A stretch of DNA of 64,000 nucleotides from the NCBI GenBank assembly GCA_028280305.1, contig JANQMC010000024.1:124001-188000 (forward strand), written 5' to 3'. The notes beneath the pieces are model-generated. The model searched no databases and was not told the DNA's origin. It was given only the letters and a program-made list of their open reading frames with translations. Position 1 is the stretch's first letter. Every line of letters starts with the position of its first letter. This document shows positions 28,659-38,170 of the stretch, piece by piece. A program made the translations under genes and the position numbers. Origin of the DNA: Pelagibius sp. Its GTDB lineage: Bacteria > Pseudomonadota > Alphaproteobacteria > Kiloniellales > Kiloniellaceae.

Positions 28659-29129
28659 ATGCAGGGCAACAAGCCGATAATAGATACCTTGAACAAACTG
28701 CTGACCGAGGAACTGACCGCTGCGGATCAGTATTTCATCCACTCACGCATGTTTCACGACTGGGGACTGAACGCCCTCTATGAGCGTTTTAAACATGAGC
28801 AGGAAGAAGAACTCGACCATGCGTCCAGGCTGGTCGAACGGATCCTGTTTCTCGAAGGCACGCCGGACGTTGGCTCGCGCAGCGCCCTCAACGTCGGCAA
28901 GACCCTGCCCCAGATGTTGAAGAACGATCTCGACTACGAACTGGCGGTCGGCACGGCGCTGAAGTCTGCGATCGCCGAATGTGAGAAAGCAAAGGACTAC
29001 GTGACCCGCGGCATTCTCATCGACCTGCTTACGGATACCGAGGAAGATCACACGCACTGGCTGGAAAAGCAGCTTCGGCTGATCGACAAGATGGGTTTGG
29101 AGAACTACACCCAGTCCGTAGCCTCCTGA
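28659..29129 (+). CDS. bfr: Bacterioferritin lacking the haem-ligand methionine
   Basis: A 156-residue iron-storage subunit that aligns to E. coli Bfr without gaps over the first 56 residues. The ferroxidase ligands Glu18, Glu51, His54 and the later Glu/His pair (TEEDHTHW) are all present. Residue 52, the methionine that binds the inter-subunit haem, is Leu here (EEELDHASR instead of DEMKHADR). Such haem-less subunits are known to form mixed shells with a haem-binding partner, which is not in this window. The start has GAGGAG 8 nt upstream. Confidence 0.92.
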   Translation: MQGNKPIIDTLNKLLTEELTAADQYFIHSRMFHDWGLNALYERFKHEQEEELDHASRLVERILFLEGTPDVGSRSALNVGKTLPQMLKNDLDYELAVGTALKSAIAECEKAKDYVTRGILIDLLTDTEEDHTHWLEKQLRLIDKMGLENYTQSVAS

Positions 29130-29186
29130 CCCTTGAAAAGGCCGCTTCGCTGGGCGCCACCCTTCTTCCGTAAAGTTGCCCGGAGG

Positions 29187-30056
29187 TCAGCCATCAGGGC
29201 TGAGGCCAGCGCAGCGGAGATGTACCAAGCTGCCTGCGAAATGGCGGCGTAGGCCGGGGATAAGAGAGAGGGCCCTGTAAAGGCGAGTCCGTTTTGGAAA
29301 GGGGTCGGCGTAACTCTGCACGGATAGCATCTCCAGCCCCGGTATCTCCCGGATGAAGTCCGGGATTTCATCAATCGTGATTCCCCAAGGCATCGCAGGC
29401 GCCCTGTAACTCTTGGTCACGTTGAAACCGCTCATCGTTTTCCGAGAGAAAAACGGCGGAATGGCGTCGAAAAAAACCTCCGCTCCGGGAAAGGTCTCAG
29501 CGATACGGCGCAGGAGCGCAACGACCTCGGCTTCGTGAAAATACATCAAAAGCCCCGACGCGGTGATGAAAGGAGGCGTTCTGCCCGAAACGTTCTCCAT
29601 CCAAGAGGGATCCAGCGCGGAAGCTTCTATCAGAGTGACATTAGGATGCGCCGGGAGCAGACGGCGCCGATCCGCGATAGCCTCCGGCAGGTCGACGCTG
29701 AACCAGCGCAGACGGTCGTCGCCGAGGCGCCAGAACTGGGTATCCAGACCCTCTCCGAGAGCCACGACCGTCGGGCCCTCCCTGTCAGCCGAAAGGTAGC
29801 CGCGGATCAGATCGTCGCTGTGGCGGGCCCTGATCGCATGGAGCACGCTGTACCGGCCGAAGTGGCCGGCGAAATCGTAATCGATCCGCGCCACCAGGTC
29901 GGCCGCAATGGGGTCCTCGATCAAGCGATCGGCGCGGCGCATCTCGCAGGCGCGGTTCCATAGCGGCCAGAGCATGGTCTCAGGAACGCCCGAAAGGTCT
30001 ACCTCGAACAACTCCGAAGGTCCCGCCTGGCCGCCTGGCTCAAGTTTTTTGTCCAT
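29187..30056 (-). CDS. SAM-dependent methyltransferase (LCMT/TcmP-like)
   Basis: A 289-residue methyltransferase of the leucine-carboxyl/TcmP type (COG3315-like). Seen: the N-terminal CEMRRADRLIEDPIAADLVA, the SAM-binding TVVALGEGLDTQFWRL and FSVDLPEAIADRR, and the ASGLLMYFHEAEVVALL block. Members methylate carboxyl or hydroxyl groups of small molecules such as polyketides. It starts 7 bp after the ABC gene, so it belongs to the siderophore import operon. It may modify the imported ligand; that is inference. Confidence 0.82.
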   Translation of the reverse strand: MDKKLEPGGQAGPSELFEVDLSGVPETMLWPLWNRACEMRRADRLIEDPIAADLVARIDYDFAGHFGRYSVLHAIRARHSDDLIRGYLSADREGPTVVALGEGLDTQFWRLGDDRLRWFSVDLPEAIADRRRLLPAHPNVTLIEASALDPSWMENVSGRTPPFITASGLLMYFHEAEVVALLRRIAETFPGAEVFFDAIPPFFSRKTMSGFNVTKSYRAPAMPWGITIDEIPDFIREIPGLEMLSVQSYADPFPKRTRLYRALSLIPGLRRHFAGSLVHLRCAGLSPDG

Positions 30057-30063
30057 ATCCGCG

Positions 30064-31827
30064 TCAATTGCTCCCGTCGTTCGGGTTGCCCTCGTGGCCC
30101 GCATTCGCCGCCAGCCGCCAGCCGGCGGCGCGCAGACGCTCGTTCCAGAAACCGGCGTAGCGCCCTTCCGCTGCAAGCAGTTCATCGTGGCTGCCTTGCT
30201 CTGTGATCCGCCCTTTATCGAGCACGATGATCCGGTCGGCGCTACGCACGGTCTGCAACCGGTGAGCCACCACCACCAGCGTCTTTTCCCGGGTCAGCGC
30301 CCGCAGGGCTTGCTGGACGGCAGCTTCGTTCATCGGATCCAATGCGGCGGTTGCCTCATCCAAGAGAACGATGGGCGCATCCTTCAGAATGGCGCGGGCA
30401 ATCGAGACGCGCTGGCGCTCGCCGCCGGAGAGTGCGGCCCCGCCTTCACCCACGCGACTTGCCATACCGGCCGGCAGCCGGGCGGCGATCTCATCCACGC
30501 AGGCAAGGCGCGCCGCCTCGCTCACTTCGCGGTCCGAGGCATTCTCTCTTCCGAGGCGGATGTTTTCTTCGATGGTCCCATCGAAGAGATAGACGTCCTG
30601 GAACACCACCGAGATACGCGCCATGAGATCTTCGTTGGCAATATCGCGAACATCGGTGCCACCAATGCCGACCTGCCCGGCATTCACATCCCAGAACCGG
30701 GCAATCAGGCGCAGGATCGTCGTCTTGCCCGACCCCGAAGACCCAACGATGGCCGTCATCTTGCGTTGAGGCGCCGTGAAACTGACGCCCTTGAGAACCT
30801 TTTCGGCGCCATAAGCGAAGTGCACATCATCGAAGACGATGGCGCTGTCACTTGGGTGGGCGGGTCGAACCGGCTCGGCAAGCGGCGCTGTCGACAGCAA
30901 CTCGTTCATGCGCTCCAGGCTGTTGCCGCTGATTCTCAAGGCACCGCCGAGATCCGCTGCCGCAATAAGCGGTTCCACGTAACGCACGGCGAGGACCAGA
31001 AGGGCAAGCAGTTCAGGCAGGTCGATCTCACCGCCGAGCGCAAGGTTCACCCCAAACAGCAGAATGATGGTGAAGGCAAGCTGCACGACCAATACGAAGG
31101 CCGCGAGTGCCGGCGCGACAGTCAGGATCTGCACTCGGCCGGCAGCACGCTGCTCACGCAGTGCGGCATCGAGCTGACGGTACCCCTCGGCAGCCCGGCC
31201 GAAAGCTCGCAGCACCGGTTGCTTTTGCGCGAACTCGACGATCCGGCCGGCCGCTTCCGCCCCGGCAGCGTCACTGCGCCGATCCGTCCGCTGAACCAAT
31301 CTGCCCGACCAGCGATAGGTCAGCGCCGCCAGCGGCGCCGTGACGAGCGCGGCGGCGGCTAGACGCCAGTCGAAGAGGAACATCACGGCGACGACGGTCG
31401 CCGGGGTCACGAAGGCGGTGATGACGGGACGGAGAAGGTGCGCGGGAACACCCATAACGTCGATCACACCCTGGCTGGTCAGCCGCCCGACGGGCCCGAC
31501 ACGGTCGGTCGCGAACCAACCGAGGGGAAGCCTGGCGATATGATCGCCAAGGCGCGAGAACAGTGTACCCGCCAGACCGACCGCCGCCCGGTAACCGGCC
31601 AATTGGGTGCGAAAGCGCAGCACTACGTAAACTGCGAAGACACCGGCAATGACGGCGAGCCAGCGCCCGGCAACCCCTAGATCACCAATTAGGAAAGCAT
31701 CAAAAAACGGTACGAGCAGAGTAAAGCCAAGCCCCATCAGCACCGCCTCGACAACAAGGCCGGCAAGGTTCCAGCGCAAGATCCGGACGGTGCCGGGCCC
31801 TCCGGCCGTGAGCAGCGCCCGAATCAT
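30064..31827 (-). CDS. ABC transporter, exporter fold (YbtQ/IrtB-like)
   Basis: A 587-residue half-transporter with membrane domain and ATPase fused. Six helices precede the nucleotide-binding domain, which has Walker A VGSSGSGKTT, signature LSGGERQRVSIARAI and Walker B IVLLDEATAALD. Together with the neighbouring half-transporter it should make a heterodimer. The pair beside a YbtX-like MFS protein and an AraC regulator matches the yersiniabactin YbtPQ set. In that set exporter-fold proteins import or release siderophore iron. It overlaps the upstream gene by 4 bp. Confidence 0.85.
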   Translation of the reverse strand: MIRALLTAGGPGTVRILRWNLAGLVVEAVLMGLGFTLLVPFFDAFLIGDLGVAGRWLAVIAGVFAVYVVLRFRTQLAGYRAAVGLAGTLFSRLGDHIARLPLGWFATDRVGPVGRLTSQGVIDVMGVPAHLLRPVITAFVTPATVVAVMFLFDWRLAAAALVTAPLAALTYRWSGRLVQRTDRRSDAAGAEAAGRIVEFAQKQPVLRAFGRAAEGYRQLDAALREQRAAGRVQILTVAPALAAFVLVVQLAFTIILLFGVNLALGGEIDLPELLALLVLAVRYVEPLIAAADLGGALRISGNSLERMNELLSTAPLAEPVRPAHPSDSAIVFDDVHFAYGAEKVLKGVSFTAPQRKMTAIVGSSGSGKTTILRLIARFWDVNAGQVGIGGTDVRDIANEDLMARISVVFQDVYLFDGTIEENIRLGRENASDREVSEAARLACVDEIAARLPAGMASRVGEGGAALSGGERQRVSIARAILKDAPIVLLDEATAALDPMNEAAVQQALRALTREKTLVVVAHRLQTVRSADRIIVLDKGRITEQGSHDELLAAEGRYAGFWNERLRAAGWRLAANAGHEGNPNDGSN

Positions 31828-33626
31828 GATGCGGCCTCGGAAGCACTGACAGGAGAGGCTTCACCGGCCGACCACAAGCGCGCGTAAAGACCCTGGTGCT
31901 GCAGCAGGTCCTCGTGACGGCCACGCTCTACGATACGGCCTTCCTCCATCACGCAGATCTGGTCCGCGCCGATAATTGTACGCAGCCGGTGGCCGATGAC
32001 CAACAGCGTACGGCCGGCGACAAGGGTGGTCAGCGCATCCTGGATCGCCGCCTCCGACTCCGGGTCGGCAAAGGCCGTCGCTTCGTCGAGCACCAAAACC
32101 TGCGGATCAGCGAGGATGGCGCGGGCGATTGAGACCCGTTGCGCCTCGCCGCCGGAAAGCTGAGCATCGACACCGACGATCGAATCATAGCCGCGCGGCA
32201 GGCAAACGATCCGGTCGTGGATCTGGGCCGCGCGGGCGGCATCTTCAACTGCCGACTGGGACGCATCCGGGCGCGCCAGTGCAATGTTCTCTCGCAGACT
32301 GGCGCGGAGAAGCTGAACGTCCTGGAAGACAAAGCTGACGGAGCGATAGAGATCATCCGCCGTGATATCCGTAGTTGCCACGCCGCCAATGGTGATGCGC
32401 CCGGTATCCGGATCCCAGAATCTCGGCAAAAGTCTGGCCAGGGTGCTCTTGCCAGAACCCGAGGGACCGACGAGGGCGGTTACCGTACCCGGCTCCAGTA
32501 TCATGTCCAGTTCCCGCACCGCAGCCTTATCGCCATCATAAGAGAAGCTCACGGCCTCGAAGGCGATTCGGGAGCCTTGCGGTTTTCGCGCAACGGCGGG
32601 CTCGGGCAACACCGGCATCTCAAGCAGCGCAACGATCCTGTTCGCCGCTTCTTTGGCGAGCATCACCTCGGTCTGTGCGAAGGCCAGAGTGAGAAAGGGT
32701 GCCGTCAACCCCGGTGCCAAGACGGCAAAAGCCAGAATATCGGCAGGCGCCGCAGAATCGGCGCCAACCAGCAAAAGGCCGGCTATAAGGATGACAACCA
32801 GAGAGAACAGCGGAGAAAGCACAATCTCTGTGGTCGCGGACAATCGCAAGAGCCCACGCACCCACTCCCAGAAATAGGCAACAAAGGCCTGGGTCCGTTC
32901 GACAAAGCGGCCATAGGCCTTCCTGCCCTGGCCAAAGGTCTTGACGACAGCGATGCCCTGAACGAATTCCACCGAGGCGGCGTTCACGTCCTGAAGGGCT
33001 GCCTCATAGGCCGCCATCTTGTCCCCGAAACCCCGAAACTGCAGACCGTAGAGCGCCATGCCGAGACCCAGCGGAACGGCCGCAACCAGCGCCAGCCGCC
33101 AGTCGGTCCAGATCAGGTAGCCGAAGGCGATCAACGGCGTGACGACGGCGGCGGTCATATTCGTATAAGCATGCCCGACCATGTGATGCAGCGCCGTCAC
33201 GTCGTCTTGCAGCGCCTTCTTCACCGCGCCGCTGCTGTTCTCGCCGAACCAACCGAGCGGCACATGGCGCAGCCGGTCCGCCATACGGCGGCGCAGGTCG
33301 AGCTGTAGATCGAGATCGGCCAGATGCGTAAGGCCACCCGCCACCATGAGAAAGACCAGACGTACGACGAGGGCGGCAGCGCCCAGCGCTGCGATCCACC
33401 AGACACGGGCAGAATCGGTTCCTTCCTCGGCGAGTAGCGCCCGTCCGACTTCCGCCACGGCGATAAAGGGCATAACTCCGGCCACGGCACTGACGGCCTG
33501 GAACAGGCACGCGAGCAGCAGGGTAGACTTGACGGGTGCGATCAACTGTCCGACCGGCGATGGCTTTTTGGATCGTTTTGAACGATCACCAGACGACGTC
33601 TCGGTTGCGCGGTCAGGTTCCTTCAC
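31824..33626 (-). CDS. ABC transporter, exporter fold (YbtP/IrtA-like)
   Basis: A 600-residue half-transporter. The membrane domain includes STLLLACLFQAVSAVAGVMP and LFSLVVILIAGLLLVGADSA. The ATPase has Walker A VGPSGSGKST, a signature altered to LSGGEAQRVSIARAI and Walker B VLVLDEATAFADPES. The partner is the following gene, which starts within its last codons (4-bp overlap). It also overlaps the MFS gene upstream by 4 bp. Three-way overlap shows a tightly coupled operon. Confidence 0.85.
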   Translation of the reverse strand: MKEPDRATETSSGDRSKRSKKPSPVGQLIAPVKSTLLLACLFQAVSAVAGVMPFIAVAEVGRALLAEEGTDSARVWWIAALGAAALVVRLVFLMVAGGLTHLADLDLQLDLRRRMADRLRHVPLGWFGENSSGAVKKALQDDVTALHHMVGHAYTNMTAAVVTPLIAFGYLIWTDWRLALVAAVPLGLGMALYGLQFRGFGDKMAAYEAALQDVNAASVEFVQGIAVVKTFGQGRKAYGRFVERTQAFVAYFWEWVRGLLRLSATTEIVLSPLFSLVVILIAGLLLVGADSAAPADILAFAVLAPGLTAPFLTLAFAQTEVMLAKEAANRIVALLEMPVLPEPAVARKPQGSRIAFEAVSFSYDGDKAAVRELDMILEPGTVTALVGPSGSGKSTLARLLPRFWDPDTGRITIGGVATTDITADDLYRSVSFVFQDVQLLRASLRENIALARPDASQSAVEDAARAAQIHDRIVCLPRGYDSIVGVDAQLSGGEAQRVSIARAILADPQVLVLDEATAFADPESEAAIQDALTTLVAGRTLLVIGHRLRTIIGADQICVMEEGRIVERGRHEDLLQHQGLYARLWSAGEASPVSASEAAS

Positions 33627-34816
33627 GCCGCGGCCGTCTGTTTCTGCTGCCTGAGCGACAAGCGGCGAATCAGGCTGAGCGAGACCGACACCGACAGGGC
33701 GCCTGAAAGGAACGCCGCCGCATAGCCGAATTGTCCGGCAACCACGCCCGAACAGGCTATACCGATCATCGAGAGTAACCAGTAAATGCAGATAAAGACG
33801 GTGAAGTCCGTGCCTTCCTGGCCCGTCGCGCTGTGATTCATGAAGATCGTGTTCGTCATCACACTAATGAAGCTGAAACCGAGGTAGAAAAGAACGACGC
33901 TGGCGGCCCCCTGGACCGCGCTCAAATCCCAGTAGCTGACGCAGGCTGCATAGAGCAGAAATGCCACATTGACGATCACACCAAGAGGCAAAACGGCAGA
34001 GAGGCCGTAGCGGCGAACGACGAAAGCCGACAGGGGGCCGCCGGTGAACAGAGCAGCGCAGGTGAATACACCGTTGATAATGCCGATTTGGTCCAGCGTG
34101 AACCCCATATCGACGAGGCGGGGTTGGAGCATGCCGAAACCCAGCCCAACACCGAAGGCAAGCGGTGCAAGAAAAGCGATAACCGGTCTGATTTCCCTAC
34201 GCTTGAAGAACCGTTTAAGCGAGGGCCGCAGACCGGAGGCTGTATCTGCCGGTCCCGGTTCTGTTTCCCTCGCCCCGAGAGCGGGCAACAGAAAAAGGAC
34301 AGCGAGACCGGCCATAGCCAGCATGGTGACGGGCCAACCGGTGCTGTTGTAGAGGAACAAAAGGCCGCTCGCTCCGATCACCGCGCCGAGCGCTCCCCCT
34401 GCAGGCAAAAGTGCACTGCCCCAGGGCCGCTGCGATGGGCTGAGGTTCTCGACCGCAAAGCCGAGCAGCGCCGTACGCTGGGTTGCGCCGAAGAGCGAGA
34501 CAAGCGTGGCGACCGCCAGTACTGCCAGCACACCATCGCCCGGCGACAGCAGGGCGGCAACGGCGATGAGGCCGGCCGCACAGAGCTGCAGGACGATGAT
34601 CCAGGAACGGCGCCGTCCCCATCCGTTCAGGGCACGGCTATCGACAATCGGCGCCCAAAGAAAAACCAGCGCATAGGGCAGATAAATCAGAGCCGTCAGA
34701 CCGATAAGAGCCAGAGGCACCCCCGCCTCACGCATAATCGCCGGCAGACCCACGGCAAAGAACGTCATCGGCACGGCCAGCGCGGCGCTCAGCAGGAAGA
34801 TGACGGCATAAGTCAT
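33623..34816 (-). CDS. MFS transporter (YbtX-like)
   Basis: A 397-residue major-facilitator protein with about 12 helices. Examples are MTYAVIFLLSAALAVPMTFF, LIALTALIYLPYALVFLWAP-like segments, and AVLPLGVIVNVAFLLYAACV. The loop motif DSRALNGWGRRRSW follows helix 2. Similar proteins sit in yersiniabactin and pyochelin loci (YbtX, FptX) and help bring siderophore or iron across the inner membrane. It starts 2 bp after the receptor stop, confirming the operon. Confidence 0.8.
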   Translation of the reverse strand: MTYAVIFLLSAALAVPMTFFAVGLPAIMREAGVPLALIGLTALIYLPYALVFLWAPIVDSRALNGWGRRRSWIIVLQLCAAGLIAVAALLSPGDGVLAVLAVATLVSLFGATQRTALLGFAVENLSPSQRPWGSALLPAGGALGAVIGASGLLFLYNSTGWPVTMLAMAGLAVLFLLPALGARETEPGPADTASGLRPSLKRFFKRREIRPVIAFLAPLAFGVGLGFGMLQPRLVDMGFTLDQIGIINGVFTCAALFTGGPLSAFVVRRYGLSAVLPLGVIVNVAFLLYAACVSYWDLSAVQGAASVVLFYLGFSFISVMTNTIFMNHSATGQEGTDFTVFICIYWLLSMIGIACSGVVAGQFGYAAAFLSGALSVSVSLSLIRRLSLRQQKQTAAA

Positions 34817-34818
34817 GC

Positions 34819-36993
34819 TCAGAATCGGACCTTGGCGCCGATTCCGAAACGGCGCGGCTGACCCGGCACACCCACCGAAACCCTTTCGCCGGCAAGGCTG
34901 TTACCGAAGCTGAAAGCCGTTTCAGCGTATTCCTCGTCAAAGAGATTCGTCACGAAGCCATAGATCGAGACACGTTCCGAGCCCCAGCCCGCGCGAAGAT
35001 TGACGATATCGAAGGCGCCCAGATCGAAACGGTTTTGAGGATCGACCGTGCGTGCTCCGACGTATTGGTACTCAGCGCGCCCAAAGACACCGCCTTCGAA
35101 TGAAAACAGATCCAGCGGGCGTTCGTACTGTGCCGCAAGGTCGAAAGAGACCTCAGGCGCAAAGGGAATTTCATTGCCGGCCGCAACCGTAGGATCGTCG
35201 GACTCAACAATCTCGGTTTGCAAAAGCGCTAGCCCGCCCGACAGTGTCAGCCCCTCGAGCGGCCTGACCGCGGTGGCCAGTTCGATACCATAGGTCTCCG
35301 TATCGATGTTTTCGATGACGGACTCGAAGGTGACGGGGACCGTGACCTGGACATGTTCACCCTCTGTATCGTTGAAGAAGACCGAGGCACTGACGTCTAG
35401 CATGCCGTCGAACAGCGTCCCGCGTAGGCCGGCTTCGTAGGACCAGGTGTAGGCGGCATCGAACTCATCGGTCGCAGCACCGTTGCGGGCATCAAAATCA
35501 GCCAATTGAAATCCGCCTGCCTTGGCGCCGCGGGAGACCGAGGCAAATCCGGTAAGCGTCGGCAAGAAATCGTAGGTTATGGCCGCACGACCTGTAACCA
35601 AGTCGAAGGACTCATCAGCGTCTTCGCTCGAGTCCGCGCCCAAAGTGCCGCCGGAACGATCCGTGAAACGGCCTTCGAAGTCTTTTTGCTCATGTGTATA
35701 GCGCAGGCCCGCAATCGCACGCAGGCTCTCCGTTAGAGGTACGGTGACCTCGCCGAATCCCGCGTAGCTCGTTGTGATATGCCGGTTATCAAACTCGCCG
35801 AAAATGAATGCGGTGCTGTTGGACGTGAAGTCGATCTCGAAATCGGAGCGAAACAGGTTCACGCCGGCCAGCCAGCGCATGCCGCTCTCCAACTCGCCAT
35901 CCAGGCGGAATTCCTGAGAGAGCTGGATGTTCTCGTCGCGGATTTCCCGAAAGTCCGCATCAGGATTATTGAATAAAAAGGGTGAAGCGCCGGTTCTCGC
36001 GCTGAACACAAGACCATCAGTGTCATCAGAGAAGAAGTCCGAGGTGTAGTACTGAAGGCCAGTAACCGAGGTCAAGGTCATGGCCTCAAAATCGCGGCGA
36101 ACCGTGAGACCGCCACCTAGGGTCTCCAGATCATAGCTCGGCGCGCTGTCGAAGAAGGCCTGCGGAAAGTCGGGGTCTTCAAACCAGGCACCGGCAGGTT
36201 CCTCATTGTAATTCCCATAGCGCAAAGCCAAGGTGGCGTCCGTCGCATCGTCGGGGAACCAAACGAACTTGCCGTGCACATTGAGAAGGTCCTGATCCCT
36301 GACCGTTTCCCCCGAGTTGAGATCGCGGATATCACCATCCCTGGTATCGAGTTGAACCGCAATCCGGCCCGCCAGGTCTTCACTGAGCGGGCCGCTTGCC
36401 AGAGCGGTAACCCGGCCAAAGTCAAAGTTGCCGATCTCGCCGCCGATTTCGAATAGAGGCTCGAAAGTCGGATCAGCCGTTGTGATGTTTACCGCGCCGG
36501 CCTGTGCGTTGCGCCCATAGAGGGTGTTCTGCGGTCCTCGCAGAATCTCGATCCGCTCGAGATCGAAGAACTCGCGATCCTGGGCCCTCAGCGGTACCGG
36601 AACGCCATCAATAAAGACTGGCACCGAGCCGTCGTCGGCAGACTGTGGAAAGAACGAGCCGACACCGCGGATATTCGGTGTGTTGCTGCCGCGCACCCCT
36701 GTATCAACATAGTTGTAGCCCGGAACGCTGCGGGCAAAGCTTCTGGCATCGCGGATCCCCTGCTGATCGATACTCTTGGAATCAAACACACTGATTCCGA
36801 ATGGAATCCGCTGAACCGGTTCTTCAAGCTTACGCGCGGTCACTGTAATTGTATCGAGTTGCAGCGGCTTCTCCTCCTCCTGCCCGAAGGCAGTTCCACA
36901 GGAAACCGTAGATGCCGCGAAAGCCACGGCCAGAGTCATTCCATTGAGACCGAACGGTTTCCCGTTCGGACAATCAATCCGCGCAGGCTGCAT
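34819..36993 (-). CDS. TonB-dependent siderophore receptor
   Basis: A 724-residue outer-membrane receptor. A signal peptide ends near CGTAFGQ, the TonB box region is LDTITVTARKLEEP, the plug has IEILRGPQNTLYGRNAQAGA, and the barrel ends in phenylalanine (GIGAKVRF). No STN domain is present, so it does not signal through FecR; the nearby AraC protein is the likely regulator. The start at 36993 (MQPARIDCPNG) is preceded by GGGGGCGAAG. It is the first gene of the operon with the YbtX/P/Q-like transporters. Confidence 0.9.
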   Translation of the reverse strand: MQPARIDCPNGKPFGLNGMTLAVAFAASTVSCGTAFGQEEEKPLQLDTITVTARKLEEPVQRIPFGISVFDSKSIDQQGIRDARSFARSVPGYNYVDTGVRGSNTPNIRGVGSFFPQSADDGSVPVFIDGVPVPLRAQDREFFDLERIEILRGPQNTLYGRNAQAGAVNITTADPTFEPLFEIGGEIGNFDFGRVTALASGPLSEDLAGRIAVQLDTRDGDIRDLNSGETVRDQDLLNVHGKFVWFPDDATDATLALRYGNYNEEPAGAWFEDPDFPQAFFDSAPSYDLETLGGGLTVRRDFEAMTLTSVTGLQYYTSDFFSDDTDGLVFSARTGASPFLFNNPDADFREIRDENIQLSQEFRLDGELESGMRWLAGVNLFRSDFEIDFTSNSTAFIFGEFDNRHITTSYAGFGEVTVPLTESLRAIAGLRYTHEQKDFEGRFTDRSGGTLGADSSEDADESFDLVTGRAAITYDFLPTLTGFASVSRGAKAGGFQLADFDARNGAATDEFDAAYTWSYEAGLRGTLFDGMLDVSASVFFNDTEGEHVQVTVPVTFESVIENIDTETYGIELATAVRPLEGLTLSGGLALLQTEIVESDDPTVAAGNEIPFAPEVSFDLAAQYERPLDLFSFEGGVFGRAEYQYVGARTVDPQNRFDLGAFDIVNLRAGWGSERVSIYGFVTNLFDEEYAETAFSFGNSLAGERVSVGVPGQPRRFGIGAKVRF

Positions 36994-37063
36994 GTTTCTT
37001 CGCCCCCCAGCGATTAACTGCTCGAGGGCGAGCCCCTCTTGCTTCACCGAGCCATGTCGCCGT

Positions 37064-37111
37064 GTAAATGCCGAAGATCAGGACAGCGAAGTGCCTAATC
37101 CCTGCATTTAC
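37064..37111. promoter_or_regulatory. Inverted repeat in receptor/AraC intergenic region
   Basis: GTAAATGC (37064-37071) and GCATTTAC (37104-37111) are perfect 8-bp inverted arms, 32 bp apart. They lie 71 bp upstream of the receptor start. They could be the two half-sites of the AraC-type regulator encoded next door. Confidence 0.4.
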
Positions 37112-37210
37112 CGCGTGGTTCCGGCTCTGAAGCAGAGTTAGCCGTGGCGGGCGCCGACACGCCAGATGCCAGGCTTATGCGCGCAGACAATTCACGTATG
37201 CGCAAGGAAC

Positions 37211-38170
37211 TCACAACCGCCGCACTTCGCTTGGCGCAATCCCGAACTTGCGCCGGAACGCGATCGAGAAATTGCTTTGGTGGCGATAGCCCACCGAGTA
37301 GGCGGCCTGGGAGATCGTCCAACCCTCGAAGGCAATGCCGTCGCGGGCACGCTGCAGGCGAGCATCCCGCAGAAACGCGAAAACCGGCTGCCCGAGAACG
37401 AGGGGAAACTTGGTCTTCAAAGCACTCACACTCAAACCGGCTTCTCGCGCTAAATCAGAGAGAGTGTGATCACTCTGCGGCTCGGCCACCAGCCTGTCTC
37501 TTATCTGAAGGATCTTCGCGCGGTCGCGTTTGGAAACCGAGCCATTTGACTCTTCCTTCTGAACGTCGCCGGCTATCAGGGCCCGCGCCAGAAACTGAAG
37601 AGCGCAACTCTCTGAGAGCAGGCGCCCGATTCCGCCGACCGCCGTTGGCTCGAAGAGCTCTCTTGCCAAATGGGCGGCCGCCGGCGTGATCGGCAAGGAC
37701 AGCGTCGCGGTGGATCGGAGAAGGGTTTCCACTCTGTCGGCGACGTCATCGTCCATGAGATCCTGCGGCCTGGTTCTGATCAGCAAGCTTCGCGAGCGCT
37801 GACCGGCACGAATATGCGCGCCCAGCCGCATGCCGTCCGCAACCGAAACTATTACCGCAGAGCCGGGGTTGATTTCCAGCCTGTCCCGGCTTCCAAATGC
37901 GCATTCGGTGGGATCGCCGTCCAACAAGACAGCAATGTTGAGTGAGCGCGACACCCTGCCGTCATGCACACTGTCCTGCAGGCTGGTAAGATCGCTGGCG
38001 CAAAGACTGATTCCGCAAGGCAGGCTCTGCAGTCCCACGAGCCCATCAAAAAGCGCTGGCGCATAGGTTGCCGACGGCCCATCGGGAGAAAGTGCGGTGT
38101 ATTGATAGCCGAATGTTCGGGCAGCCTCGGCCATATCTGTCGAGGTAACCGCTCCATTTTCGGCAGCCAT
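37211..38170 (-). CDS. AraC-family regulator (YbtA/PchR-like)
   Basis: A 319-residue transcription factor. The N-terminal half is a ligand-sensing domain like that of PchR/YbtA, and the C-terminal half holds two helix-turn-helix motifs (LSDLAREAGLSVSALKTKF and TISQAAYSVGYRHQSNFSIA). PchR-type regulators bind the siderophore and activate uptake genes. It lies upstream of the receptor operon on the same strand, separated by about 217 bp containing an inverted repeat. Confidence 0.88.
   Translation of the reverse strand: MAAENGAVTSTDMAEAARTFGYQYTALSPDGPSATYAPALFDGLVGLQSLPCGISLCASDLTSLQDSVHDGRVSRSLNIAVLLDGDPTECAFGSRDRLEINPGSAVIVSVADGMRLGAHIRAGQRSRSLLIRTRPQDLMDDDVADRVETLLRSTATLSLPITPAAAHLARELFEPTAVGGIGRLLSESCALQFLARALIAGDVQKEESNGSVSKRDRAKILQIRDRLVAEPQSDHTLSDLAREAGLSVSALKTKFPLVLGQPVFAFLRDARLQRARDGIAFEGWTISQAAYSVGYRHQSNFSIAFRRKFGIAPSEVRRL

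Noticed and set aside
29908-34861. Long + strand frames opposite the ABC and MFS genes (up to 484 codons)
   Set aside because: All lie antisense to well-supported transport genes and read as His/Gly/Arg-rich nonsense.
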